A stretch of DNA of 64,000 nucleotides from Ewingella sp. CoE-038-23 (GTDB lineage Bacteria > Pseudomonadota > Gammaproteobacteria > Enterobacterales > Enterobacteriaceae): NCBI RefSeq assembly GCF_040419245.1, contig NZ_JAZHOH010000001.1, forward strand, positions 3,534,001 to 3,598,000. Reading direction: 5' to 3'. Of the stretch, positions 49,964 through 57,593 are shown piece by piece. The notes beneath the pieces were generated by a model. That model ran no database searches. It saw only the letters and a program-made list of their open reading frames with translations, and was not told where the DNA came from. The position numbers and the translations under genes were made by a program. Positions within the stretch are counted from its first letter, which is position 1. Each line of letters begins with the position of its first letter.

Positions 49964-50308
49964 ATGCGCTGTAAAACGCTAACTGCCGCCGCAGTAACTC
50001 TTGTAATGCTGACTGCGGGCTGTTCCACACTGGAAAAGGTGGTTTATCGGCCTGACATCAATCAGGGGAACTACTTGGCTCCTGCTGATGTTCAAAAGAT
50101 TCATACCGGCATGACCAAGCAACAAGTGGCTTATGTCCTTGGTACCCCGATGCTGGACGACCCGTTTGGTAATGACACTTGGTACTACGTTTTCCGCCAG
50201 CAGCCTGGCCATGAAGGCGTGAAGCAACAAACCTTGACGCTGACCTTTAACCAAGCGGGAACGCTGACTAACGTTGATAACAAACCTGCGTTAAGCGACA
50301 AGAATTAA
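49964..50308 (+). CDS. bamE: Outer-membrane assembly lipoprotein BamE
   Basis: 114 residues. Lipoprotein signal with lipobox LTAGC (Cys 20), then the SmpA/OmlA domain: [19 protein letters not shown] and [11 protein letters not shown]. Subunit of the BAM complex that inserts beta-barrels. Own terminator follows. Confidence 0.95.
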   Translation: MRCKTLTAAAVTLVMLTAGCSTLEKVVYRPDINQGNYLAPADVQKIHTGMTKQQVAYVLGTPMLDDPFGNDTWYYVFRQQPGHEGVKQQTLTLTFNQAGTLTNVDNKPALSDKN

Positions 50309-50356
50309 TCTCCCTCCTGATGCTTGCTGGCAGCAGCCAGAATCCATCCTCGGGGT

Positions 50357-50390
50357 AAAAAAATAAGGCGCTCAAGGCGCCTTATTTTTT
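50357..50390. terminator. Terminator shared by bamE and rnfH
   Basis: A long stem AAAAAATAAGGCGC / GCGCCTTATTTTTT. It overlaps the rnfH stop codon and serves both convergent genes. Confidence 0.85.
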
Positions 50391-50684
50391 AGACTTTTCT
50401 GCTCGCAGACGTCTAAGCTCTTTTGGATCAGCAATCAGCGGCCGGTAAATTTCAATTCGGTCACCGTCAGCGATGATGTCCGCCAGCTTCACGGGGCGAC
50501 TGTACACGCCAACTTTATTGTTCTTGAGGTCGATATCCTTCCTCAACTCCAATAAACCCGACGCGACAATGGCTTGCTCTACCGTGCTACCTTCTTCCAG
50601 CTTCACCGTGCGCAAATACTGCCGTTCAGGTAACGCATAAACCACCTCAACGCAGATCTCAGACACTGTAGACCTCTTTCGCAC
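50382..50684 (-). CDS. rnfH: RnfH family ubiquitin-like protein (RatB)
   Basis: 100 residues. Beta-grasp small protein of the RnfH/UPF0125 family; second member of the ratA-rnfH (RatAB) pair. Contains [20 protein letters not shown] and [18 protein letters not shown]. Its precise function is unsettled. It overlaps the 3' end of ratA by 26 bases. Confidence 0.92.
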   Translation of the reverse strand: MRKRSTVSEICVEVVYALPERQYLRTVKLEEGSTVEQAIVASGLLELRKDIDLKNNKVGVYSRPVKLADIIADGDRIEIYRPLIADPKELRRLRAEKSKK

Positions 50685-51093
50685 GCTGGGTGAAAGCCTG
50701 AACCATGCTGCCGGCTAGCTCTTTGAATATTTTACCAAACGCCAGTTCGATCAATTTGTTGGTGAATTCGAAATCAAGATTGAGTTCGACTTTGCAGGCC
50801 TCTGGGCTCAACGCGGTGAAATTCCAGCCGCCCATTAGCTTGCGGAAAGGTCCATCAACCAATTGCATATCGATGCGTTGATTGCTAAACAGCGTATTGC
50901 GCGTGGTAAAAGTTTTGCTGATCCCCGCCTTAGAAACATCAACCGCGGCGGTCATGGAATCTGGGCCTTGCTCAATAATTCGGCTACCCGTACACCCCGG
51001 CAGAAATTGAGGATAGGCATCAACATCATTCACTAAGGTGTACATCTGTTCTACGCTGAACGGCACGAGCGCAGAACGACTTATCTGTGGCAT
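50659..51093 (-). CDS. ratA: Ribosome association toxin RatA
   Basis: 144 residues from [24 protein letters not shown] (ATG 51093; a TTG at 51105 is an alternative). A START/polyketide-cyclase-like domain (PFLPGCTGS..., FTTRN). In E. coli RatA blocks 70S formation when overproduced; it also resembles eukaryotic COQ10, so a ubiquinone role is possible. Confidence 0.92.
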   Translation of the reverse strand: MPQISRSALVPFSVEQMYTLVNDVDAYPQFLPGCTGSRIIEQGPDSMTAAVDVSKAGISKTFTTRNTLFSNQRIDMQLVDGPFRKLMGGWNFTALSPEACKVELNLDFEFTNKLIELAFGKIFKELAGSMVQAFTQRAKEVYSV

Positions 51094-51250
51094 ATCATTT
51101 TCCAAGTATCATAAATCGTACAAATCATACCATTTATCGACCTCGAGACAAAAAACTACCTCGGAGCGAAAGCAACAAAGGCCAAAAAACGCAGGCTGTT
51201 ACCCCGTGGGGATTTCATTCCCCAATGCTTACAGTATAATAAGTGACACT

Positions 51251-51733
51251 ATGACAAAGAAAAAAGCACATAAACCCGGTTCCGCGACTATCGCGATGAA
51301 CAAACGCGCTCGCCATGAATATTTCATCGAAGATGAAATCGAAGCGGGGCTTGCTTTGCAGGGATGGGAAGTCAAATCGATGCGCGCTGGTAAAGCAAAC
51401 ATCACTGACAGCTATGTCACATTCCGCGACGGTGAAGCCTTTTTGTTTGGCGCAACTATTCAACCTCTCAATGTGGCGTCGAGTCACATCGTTTGTGACC
51501 CTACGCGTACTCGCAAACTCCTGCTCAACAAACGCGAGTTAGAAACGCTTTTCGGTAAGGTCAGTCGCGACGGCTACACCGTTGTTGCACTCTCCCTGTA
51601 CTGGAAAAACGCCTGGTCGAAAGTCAAAATCGGCCTAGCAAAAGGTAAGAAAGAGCACGACAAGCGCGATGACATCAAAGATCGCGAATGGAAGTTAGAC
51701 AAAGCACGTATCATGAAGCACGCAAATCGCTAA
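51251..51733 (+). CDS. smpB: SsrA-binding protein SmpB
   Basis: 160 residues from [28 protein letters not shown]. Binds tmRNA and takes it to stalled ribosomes. [30 protein letters not shown] and the basic tail [21 protein letters not shown] are typical. ATG 51251 fits the family length; the frame stays open far upstream, which is not coding. Its 3' end includes a GCTAAGC/GCTTAGC hairpin (51729-51747), and ssrA follows in 49 bases. Confidence 0.96.
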   Translation: MTKKKAHKPGSATIAMNKRARHEYFIEDEIEAGLALQGWEVKSMRAGKANITDSYVTFRDGEAFLFGATIQPLNVASSHIVCDPTRTRKLLLNKRELETLFGKVSRDGYTVVALSLYWKNAWSKVKIGLAKGKKEHDKRDDIKDREWKLDKARIMKHANR

Positions 51734-51782
51734 GCTACTGGCTTAGCATGCAGTTTTTCTGATATACTGCACGACAGTACTT

Positions 51783-52146
51783 GGGGCTGATTCTGGATTC
51801 GACGGGATTTGCGAAGCCCAAGGAGCATGCCGAGGGGCGGTTGGCCTCGTAAAAAGCCGCAAAAAAATAGTCGCAAACGACGAAAACTACGCACTAGCAG
51901 CTTAATACCCTGCTCAGAGCCCTCTCTCCTTAGCCTCCGCTCTTAGGACGGGGATCAAGAGAGGTCAAACCTAAAAGAGATCGCGTGGACACCTTGCCTG
52001 GGGTGAAAGCGTTAAACCCAATCAGGATAGTTTGTTAGTGGCGTGTCTGTCCGCAGCTAACCGGCGAATGTAAAGACTAGACTAAGCATGTAGTGCCGAC
52101 GGTGTAGTAATTTCGGACGGGGGTTCAAATCCCCCCAGCTCCACCA
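51783..52146 (+). ncRNA. ssrA: Transfer-messenger RNA (tmRNA)
   Basis: 364 nt from GGGGCTGATTCTGGATTCGA to CAGCTCCACCA, near-identical to E. coli ssrA. The tag frame at 51873-51905 reads ANDENYALAA then TAA. The T-arm (GGGTTCAAATCCC...) and CCA are intact, so the gene remains functional although an element has inserted at its 3' end. The next TAA of the E. coli pair is absent here. Confidence 0.97.
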
Positions 52147-52225
52147 AACAAGGTTTCGGTTATCACCAGATAAGGCCGTTACCGCAAAGAAAGCCGCAAC
52201 CTGAAAGGGTTTGCGGCTTTTTTGT
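52144..52225 (+). repeat. attL-side copy of the 82-bp ssrA 3' flank repeat
   Basis: 82 bases starting with the CCA end of ssrA, including the ssrA terminator (AAAGCCGCAA / TTTGCGGCTTT at about 52188-52222), are repeated identically at 55926-56007. Two copies bracketing 3.7 kb of foreign-looking DNA are the direct repeats expected from integration at the ssrA 3' end. The duplicated region is longer than a typical core. Confidence 0.85.
52188..52225 (+). terminator. ssrA terminator
   Basis: AAAGCCGCAA / TTTGCGGCTTT stem with a 10-nt loop and a following T-run, just after ssrA. Duplicated at 55970-56007. Confidence 0.8.
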
Positions 52226-52269
52226 ATCTGTAGAAGTCCGAGAAGATCCGACTGAAACCATCATCTCTT

Positions 52270-52293
52270 GGTATACCAATAAACGTATACCAA
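52270..52293. repeat. Left GGTATAC arm-type site
   Basis: GGTATACC-aataaac-GTATACC lies 45 bases inside the left repeat. The same sequence in opposite orientation occurs near the right end (55835-55858). Likely integrase or excisionase arm sites; inference. Confidence 0.5.
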
Positions 52294-52311
52294 TTAAGGG
52301 AAGATCCTTTC

Positions 52312-52570
52312 ATGGCGCGGACTACACGCCCCATCACCCACACCGAAGTACAAAAGCTAAAGCCCTCGACAAAGACCTAACCCTACGCGGCGGTGACGGA
52401 CTCTTTTGTTGGTGAAAACCACCAGCAAGAAAATTTGGCGTTTCCGCTACCAACTGCCCAACAGTAACAAATGAACCATCATAAGCCTCGGCGCTTACCC
52501 TGCCCTCTCCCTTGCCGATGCCAGAGAAATCCGCGTAGAGAAGTTTGCTATATTAGTCCGTGGGCAAGGG
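52312..52570 (+). pseudogene. int: P4-type tyrosine integrase, N-terminal remnant
   Basis: Starts MARTTRPITHTEVQK, the DUF4102-type arm-binding domain of P4-like integrases. A one-base loss breaks the frame after residue 15; the next frame continues AKALDKDLTLRGGDGLF, then another shift, then LVKTTSKKIWRFRYQLPNSNK, a TGA stop, and TIISLGAYPALSLADAREIR. Everything beyond, including the catalytic domain with R-H-R-Y, is missing. The gene is dead; the deletion joins straight to the alpha fragment. Confidence 0.85.
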
Positions 52571-52610
52571 CTTAGAGCTATTTTGAGCACTCCCAATTGC
52601 ATGCAAAACC

Positions 52611-53285
52611 ATGCGCTCTGTGAGCGGTGACGGCGCGGGGATTAAGGTGATCACCGGCGGCGATGCAGTAGCCATTGATCCGAAATATCGTGATGCTTAT
52701 TCAACACATATTCCGGCGGTTATTCTGGCAGTAAACAACAACCCGATGCTGTTCAGTGACCGCAGCGGCGGTGTCTCGCGCAGGCGTGTGATCATCACAT
52801 TCCCCGAGGTGATACCCGCCAATGAACGAGATCCACAGTTGATAGAGAAAAGAGGTCAGGAACTGGCCGTCATTGTTCGCCACCTGATGCAACGCTTTGC
52901 CGTTCCCAGTGACGCACGCGAGCTGTTACAGGCACAGCAGAATTCCGATGAAGCACTGGAGGTAAAACGCAGCGCCGATCCGTTGTTAGATTTCTGCGGT
53001 TACCTGCTCGCTGTCAGTGCTCCTAATAGCCTCTATATCGGTAATGCGAACATTATTCCGGCTAACCCGCGCAAGTATCTCTATCACGCATACCTGTCGT
53101 TTATGGAAGCGCGAGGGCTTCAGCGCCCTAGGAGCCTGACGGCCTTTGGTCGGGCTGTACCGCAAACGTTAAGGGAGTATGAAATTGAATTTTTGAAGCG
53201 GAAGACTAATCGGGGAATGCAGACCAACCTCACCTTAAACGATGACAGTGAGGCGGATTGGTTGCCGAAGTGCGAAACTTTATAA
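52611..53285 (+). pseudogene. P4 alpha-like primase/helicase, C-terminal fragment
   Basis: 224 codons starting inside the SF3 helicase domain: SGDGAGIKVITGGDAVAIDPKYRDAYSTHIPAVILAVNNNPM, with sensor-type SGGVSRRRVIITFPE, and the C-terminal part ending DWLPKC. This matches the end of phage P4 alpha protein closely. The zinc-binding primase and Walker A/B motifs are absent, so the ATG at 52611 is only the first available codon after a deletion. It probably makes no functional protein, though the frame itself is intact. Confidence 0.85.
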
Positions 53286-53333
53286 CTACTCATTTGAACC
53301 GGCCTATGCCGGTTTGTTATGACTGAAATGGCG

Positions 53334-53357
53334 ACTGGTCACTTTCAAGTGACCAGT
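53334..53357. repeat. 24-bp inverted repeat in the origin-like region
   Basis: ACTGGTCACTT and AAGTGACCAGT are perfectly complementary, with 2 bases between. Possible replication-protein or regulator binding site. Confidence 0.55.
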
Positions 53358-53781
53358 TATGGACAGTTCAGAACAAACCAATCACCACCTAATCGCATGA
53401 AATTAAATACAAAAAATGCAAAAGTGAACAGTGTGACCAGTTTTATCCATAAATCTTTTATTATGCTAAATCTTATGAGTCTTGAGCTTATGTCTGGTTA
53501 AGTTATTCGACCGGCATAACTTATCCTTGTTTTTCATCCAAAAGCACATGTTTATCATCAAGATACACATGCTATGCACCATCTAAAACAACTCGTCTAA
53601 CAACAGTAATGCAACTCAGCAATCATAGACATTGTCGATCACTAATGACCTTATCTATCAGTTACTACCAGAGAGATGGCTATGGACAGCGAAGGGTATA
53701 ATATTTGCGCAACCCTAAATAAGATGCAACTGAGAGAATCGGGCGTTACTTAGTACTCAATGTTGTGGTGAATGCAAGTAG

Positions 53782-53810
53782 TTGACATATTTTTGGTATG
53801 GTATTATCCA
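53782..53810 (+). promoter_or_regulatory. Candidate promoter of the channel/nucleotidyltransferase cassette
   Basis: TTGACA (consensus -35) with a 17-bp spacer and TATCCA as -10, 46 bases before the first possible start codon of the channel gene. The spacer is A/T-rich. Confidence 0.4.
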
Positions 53811-53855
53811 CTTTGCAACCTCGTCGAATAGCAGCTATTATTTAAACCATTTTAG

Positions 53856-54770
53856 ATGCAACACACTGACTATAAAGAAAATGGCATGAGAAAAATATCT
53901 TTGATTTTTAGTGTTATTAAAGAAAAAACTCTTCGAGCATGGTATTGGAAACGGCGTGACAATATTCAATTACCAAAAATAAATGAAGAGGTCACAAATA
54001 ATTGTCAAATAAATAAACTCATCGGTAATGAGGTAATATTATCGAGAATTTCTTTTCCTGATAAAATTACGAGTAAAAATGAATTACGGGTCAAAAATAT
54101 AACTTTTAGAAAATGTATTTTCTCTCAGTTAAACATTAATAATTACACATTTAACGGATGTACTTTCATAGATTGTAATTTTAATGGAAGTAAGATTACT
54201 GACTGTGAATTTCATAAATGCTCTTTCTCTGAATGTATATTTTATAAAACAAACTTTTCCTCATCATATATTGATCCAACGTCTTTTAAGTTTTCATCGA
54301 TGTGGCACTGGCATTGGGCAAACGTTAATGCTTGGCTTTTCCAATCTTTATATAAAAATTCAAAAGATATGCATCAGGAGAAATTCGCGATGCAAGCTGA
54401 TAAAAAATTTCAATTCTATAGGCGATATGAGTATCTGCGTGGACAGAAGCCACAATTAATGAAGTTTTTTAAAAGTCTTTTTTATGACTATATGCTTGGC
54501 TATGGTTACGGTATTAAAAATGCCTTAACTCTAACTTTATTTATTGTTACAGGGTTTGCATATTTCATTGAAGGTAACCTCGAAAAATCTGACAATAGTT
54601 TCTTTAACGCTTTATATTTTTCTGTTGTTTCATTCACAACTGTGGGTTATGGAGATATAACACCTCACCTCAATATTATTCCAACATCAATTACAATAAT
54701 CTTTCTTCTTATATCAATGGCATGGTGTGCTGTAGTTACAGCGATAATTGTCAAAAGGATTGTAAGGTGA
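53856..54770 (+). CDS. Pentapeptide-repeat protein fused to a two-TM potassium-channel pore
   Basis: 304 residues (an internal ATG at 53886 gives 294). Residues about 82-138 are pentapeptide-like repeats with F at the centre and C, G or N between (FRKCIF, FNGCTFIDCNF, FHKCSFSECIF), a right-handed beta-helix. A polar linker follows, then TM1 (about 222-238), a pore helix and the selectivity filter TTVGYGD (261-267), and TM2 (about 274-298): an Ion_trans_2-type K+ channel. The beta-helix would be the cytoplasmic sensor. The DNA is unusually A/T-rich. The stop overlaps the next gene by one base (TGATG), so both are translated together. No homologue of known function is recalled; an effector pore in a defence system is inference. 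Confidence 0.75.
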   Translation: MQHTDYKENGMRKISLIFSVIKEKTLRAWYWKRRDNIQLPKINEEVTNNCQINKLIGNEVILSRISFPDKITSKNELRVKNITFRKCIFSQLNINNYTFNGCTFIDCNFNGSKITDCEFHKCSFSECIFYKTNFSSSYIDPTSFKFSSMWHWHWANVNAWLFQSLYKNSKDMHQEKFAMQADKKFQFYRRYEYLRGQKPQLMKFFKSLFYDYMLGYGYGIKNALTLTLFIVTGFAYFIEGNLEKSDNSFFNALYFSVVSFTTVGYGDITPHLNIIPTSITIIFLLISMAWCAVVTAIIVKRIVR

Positions 54771-55582
54771 TGTCTTATTTAATCTTAGAGTGTGGCTCTG
54801 CGGCACGTGGGGATACAAATACTAACAGTGACAGAGACTTAGTATGTATTTGGTCGGATAACCCACCTAATTACTCTGCCTTCAAAGAAGCATATGGTGA
54901 AGTAATGTTTTATTCTCTACATTCTATCAAAAAAATGAGTGCGAAAGGATCTCTTTTCCTAACCCACCTAGATATTGATTCGAAATATATAGATGGTGAT
55001 AAAAAACTATTTAATTCATTCACCGGTTATCGACCTTTAAAGGAACACGTTAGAGGATCTCTTCTAAATACTGTTAATTTCATCAAGGAAATATGTTGGT
55101 ATCCGGACATATTAATTGGTAAGCTTTGGTTGTGTGATGTATTATATGTATCGCTCAGAAATTGTATTTATTGTAAAAACGCTTTAAATAACCATTATTT
55201 ATTTGGTTATGAGAGTGCTATCGAGAAATTACAGCTAACACAAAATAATTTTTCTAGAATGTTACTTCTTCGAGAGGGAAAATATTCTTATAGATGCGGT
55301 GACGTTAAAGAAAAAGCGAATCTGAGCATCAATGATATTGAAGAAGTTTGCAGGGAAATACTAGGGGAATCAGTAAAATTTATAACTGGCGGGGTTACAA
55401 ATTGGGAAAGTTTGCAAAGAAAAGACTATTGGGATGAAAGATTAATTGAAAGAGCTATACTCAATGGTGAATACAATGACGTTTCCTTTTTAGATGAAAT
55501 AAAACTTCATAATTATAATAAACATTTGATCAAATCGCATGTGGCTAAAATAATAGAATTAAAAAGTAATACTAGAATTTAA
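54770..55582 (+). CDS. MNT/pol-beta-type nucleotidyltransferase domain protein
   Basis: 270 residues from MSYLILECGSAARGDTNTNSDRDL; the ATG overlaps the channel gene's TGA by one base. The GS-x10-DxD signature of the DNA-polymerase-beta nucleotidyltransferase superfamily is at 9-23 (D21, D23), followed by KGSLFLTHLDIDSKYI (about 59-74), a block seen in minimal nucleotidyltransferases. The third metal-binding acidic residue is not obvious (perhaps E44). The helical C-terminal half (about 100-260) is unassigned; its Cys content is high. Such proteins NMPylate or oligo-AMPylate partners in toxin-antitoxin and defence modules. The partner here would be the channel. Confidence 0.72.
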   Translation: MSYLILECGSAARGDTNTNSDRDLVCIWSDNPPNYSAFKEAYGEVMFYSLHSIKKMSAKGSLFLTHLDIDSKYIDGDKKLFNSFTGYRPLKEHVRGSLLNTVNFIKEICWYPDILIGKLWLCDVLYVSLRNCIYCKNALNNHYLFGYESAIEKLQLTQNNFSRMLLLREGKYSYRCGDVKEKANLSINDIEEVCREILGESVKFITGGVTNWESLQRKDYWDERLIERAILNGEYNDVSFLDEIKLHNYNKHLIKSHVAKIIELKSNTRI

Positions 55583-55925
55583 ATCAAGATAAATGTCACC
55601 ATAATACCTGTGGAAGCGCGAAATTCTGATGAGAAAAAGTGAATCGCCATAACTAATGTCGAAAAAATTTGACTAGGCTGACCATTTAAGTTAAGGGAGG
55701 AAATCTACGCTTCGCTCCTAGCAGACTTCCTAGTGTCAAGTACCACTTAGGAAATGAAGCCTCTGTCACTGCATCCATTTTGTTCTATATACTAGTTAGC
55801 AAAGTAGCCAATGATGACCCTTTCAAAATTGGCATTGGTATACGTTTAGGTATACACCACAAATCTGAATTAGAAATTAAGACTTTAAAACAGTAAGTTA
55901 GGCAATTACCTCAACTTCCCCCAGC
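55583..55925. other. Non-coding right end of the satellite
   Basis: About 340 bases without a gene, ending in CTTCCCCCAGC, which resembles the tmRNA T-arm end, and then the right repeat. The inverted GGTATAC site lies in it. Confidence 0.5.
55835..55858. repeat. Right GGTATAC arm-type site
   Basis: TTGGTATACGTTTAGGTATACACC shares a 14-base run and a second GGTATAC with the reverse complement of the left site; it is 68 bases inside the right repeat. Confidence 0.5.
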
Positions 55926-56007
55926 CCAAACAAGGTTTCGGTTATCACCAGATAAGGCCGTTACCGCAAAGAAAGCCGCAACCTGAAAGGGTTTGCGGCT
56001 TTTTTGT
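55926..56007 (+). repeat. attR-side copy of the 82-bp ssrA 3' flank repeat
   Basis: Identical to 52144-52225, including the terminator hairpin. Just upstream, CCCCCAGC is shared with the ssrA T-arm, but the bases TCCA are missing, so this copy no longer reconstructs the CCA end. Confidence 0.85.
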
Positions 56008-56034
56008 GTTTGCAGAACACCTTCGCCAAACCCG

Positions 56035-56541
56035 CTACTCCGGCTGCATTTTCCTGTTCCATCCAAAAGTATCGGCGCAGGGTGCTAACCATTGACGGAT
56101 TTTGGGATTGCACGACAGCGCCTCGGGTTCGAGTAAGCGTGCTCCGAAATTGGCATGCCGCAGGAAGCGCACGTCCAGGCATTGCTCCAGCTGCCCAGCC
56201 AGCAGGGGAAAATCCATAAGGCTGGATAGTCGGGGCCATTTGATCAATTTTCGGTAGCGCAGTTGCTCCGACTCTATGCGCAGGTCATCATTCGGGCGCC
56301 ACTGAATATTGAACAGCTTGTCATGACGCGATAGGTCGACCAACCAATTCCCGTTAGATGGGATGCGTAACTCCAGTTTCAGGCTTTCAGGCCGCAACTT
56401 GTTGCGCTTGTAAAACCAATGCTCAGGCGGTTCGTTGGTTAGGTCGATGGAACACCCGCTATATGGCACCTCGGCGACACCGAAGCTGGCAAACCATTCT
56501 GCGACTTCGGGGTGGGTAGAATGGTCGAACATATTTTGCAT
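56035..56541 (-). CDS. Unrecognised protein
   Basis: 168 residues with no family I recognise. Soluble, rich in charged residues and in Trp (WFASFG, HWFYKRNKLRP, NGNWLVDLSRHD, WRPNDDLRIESEQ, WPRLSSLM). No signal peptide or membrane segment. It starts at ATG 56541 about 27 bases past the right repeat side of the element and is transcribed toward it. It could be an island gene left from an earlier insertion at this site; the low-key composition gives no clue to function. Confidence 0.6.
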   Translation of the reverse strand: MQNMFDHSTHPEVAEWFASFGVAEVPYSGCSIDLTNEPPEHWFYKRNKLRPESLKLELRIPSNGNWLVDLSRHDKLFNIQWRPNDDLRIESEQLRYRKLIKWPRLSSLMDFPLLAGQLEQCLDVRFLRHANFGARLLEPEALSCNPKIRQWLAPCADTFGWNRKMQPE

Positions 56542-56682
56542 GCTCCTCAGAAAGTGTCATATAGCACAACAGCTTATGCTCATAGCAGCCGTAATACCCG
56601 TAAAAAACATCAAAATTTCCAGTGAGTTCTATATCAATGAACTGAGTCTCAATGAAGATTTTACAAATGGCGGCTCTTTATT

Positions 56683-57285
56683 TTATAAAGCCTCCAACCA
56701 ACGTCCGGGAATGCTATCCCACATGGGTCTATTAATTGCTCTAACCTTGGGTGAGGGGTGTGCCGAAACAACGATTTTAACGGGAAGGTGCTCTAATAGC
56801 GGTGAGGCCTTCTCGGCTTTACGGCCAACTAATACGACGGTTGAGAGATTGGGTAAAAGAGTTAAAAGATGAGCAAGCTCGGAAAGACCATTTTTGTTTT
56901 CGAGGGATGTCATCTTAATCGTACCATTCCAGCCCGGAATAGTATTCCACAGGACAGTACGATGCCGTGGAATGCCCGCCACATTCATAAAATTAAATAA
57001 AGCCTCGGCTGTTGAATCATTATTATCTCGGGAAACAAAACCTGAACCACCAAACTTTGGTGAGGTTTTTGGACCAGGTTTTTCTAGCAAAAATAGAATA
57101 TCCGCTAACTGTCCACCATCATGTGGATCGAAATATGGGAATTCCCATCCCGGATATTTAATCTTTAGCCCTTCAACATACTTTGTGAGCTGTTCAATAT
57201 GAGGCGCAAACAGCAATGATCTTTTGGCCTCAATAGCCTCGATAGAACGCAAGGAGCGTGGCGAGGAAAAGTTATCAAATCCCAT
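56683..57285 (-). CDS. Uracil-DNA-glycosylase-like protein
   Basis: 200 residues. Motif ADILFLLEKPGPKTS (about 61-75) sits where UDG proteins have the GQDP-type loop; VLWNTIPGW (111-119) and SAHPSPKVR (174-182) match the other active-site segments, HPSP being the hallmark of motif B. The order and spacing are those of the UDG superfamily, but the water-activating Asp is replaced by E/K, so activity is uncertain. It is transcribed on the minus strand. Its placement in an integration hot spot suggests an accessory, perhaps defence, role. Confidence 0.65.
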   Translation of the reverse strand: MGFDNFSSPRSLRSIEAIEAKRSLLFAPHIEQLTKYVEGLKIKYPGWEFPYFDPHDGGQLADILFLLEKPGPKTSPKFGGSGFVSRDNNDSTAEALFNFMNVAGIPRHRTVLWNTIPGWNGTIKMTSLENKNGLSELAHLLTLLPNLSTVVLVGRKAEKASPLLEHLPVKIVVSAHPSPKVRAINRPMWDSIPGRWLEAL

Positions 57286-57593
57286 ATCACCCTAACCGTT
57301 AGTGCAAAGATATCGTCAAATAATACTGTAGCCAGTCATTTCAAAATAGCGATCCTCTGCAACCGCCTCCAGTTCAAAAGTTTTTACTAACACTAAAATG
57401 CCGGCACCATTGCTACCCCTATTGCTCCCATCCCCAACGCTATGCCATCCCCCCTCCCCCCGCATATTCACAAACAAATCCCTCTAAAAATCACTACACA
57501 GATAAATACTTCTGGGTTACGGCACACAACTTGCTTTAAATTCAATCAGTGGGTTTTACGTTCTACTACTTGTCTTATTCCAGGGGAAATATC
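57286..57593. other. Intergenic region
   Basis: About 300 bases separating the island from the binding-protein gene, with C-rich patches (CCATCCCCCCTCCCCCC, about 57448-57464). I see no gene; the divergent promoters should be here. Confidence 0.4.

Larger units (their letters stand above)
53286..53855. other. Non-coding region with P4 origin-like repeats
   Basis: About 570 bases with no credible gene. A terminator hairpin (AACCGGC-ctat-GCCGGTT, 53297-53314) follows the alpha fragment. A perfect 11-bp inverted repeat ACTGGTCACTT-tc-AAGTGACCAGT is at 53334-53357, and GTGACCAGTT recurs near 53432 beside GTGAACA. In P4, alpha binds GGTGAACA-type iterons at ori and crr, so this is probably a remnant of that region. 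The rest holds the cassette promoter. Confidence 0.5.
52226..55925. mobile_element. Decayed P4-like satellite prophage inserted at ssrA
   Basis: About 3.7 kb between two identical 82-bp repeats. It contains, left to right: an inverted GGTATAC site, remains of a P4-type integrase, the C-terminal part of P4 alpha primase/helicase, an origin-like repeat region, and a two-gene cassette. No capsid, psu/delta, or excision genes are visible, so it appears to be a deletion derivative unable to move. Base composition is far more A/T-rich than the flanks. Confidence 0.8.

Noticed and set aside
51038..51250. Upstream in-frame extension of smpB
   Set aside because: The open frame crosses the ratA coding start and gives no SmpB-like residues; the ATG at 51251 gives the family length.
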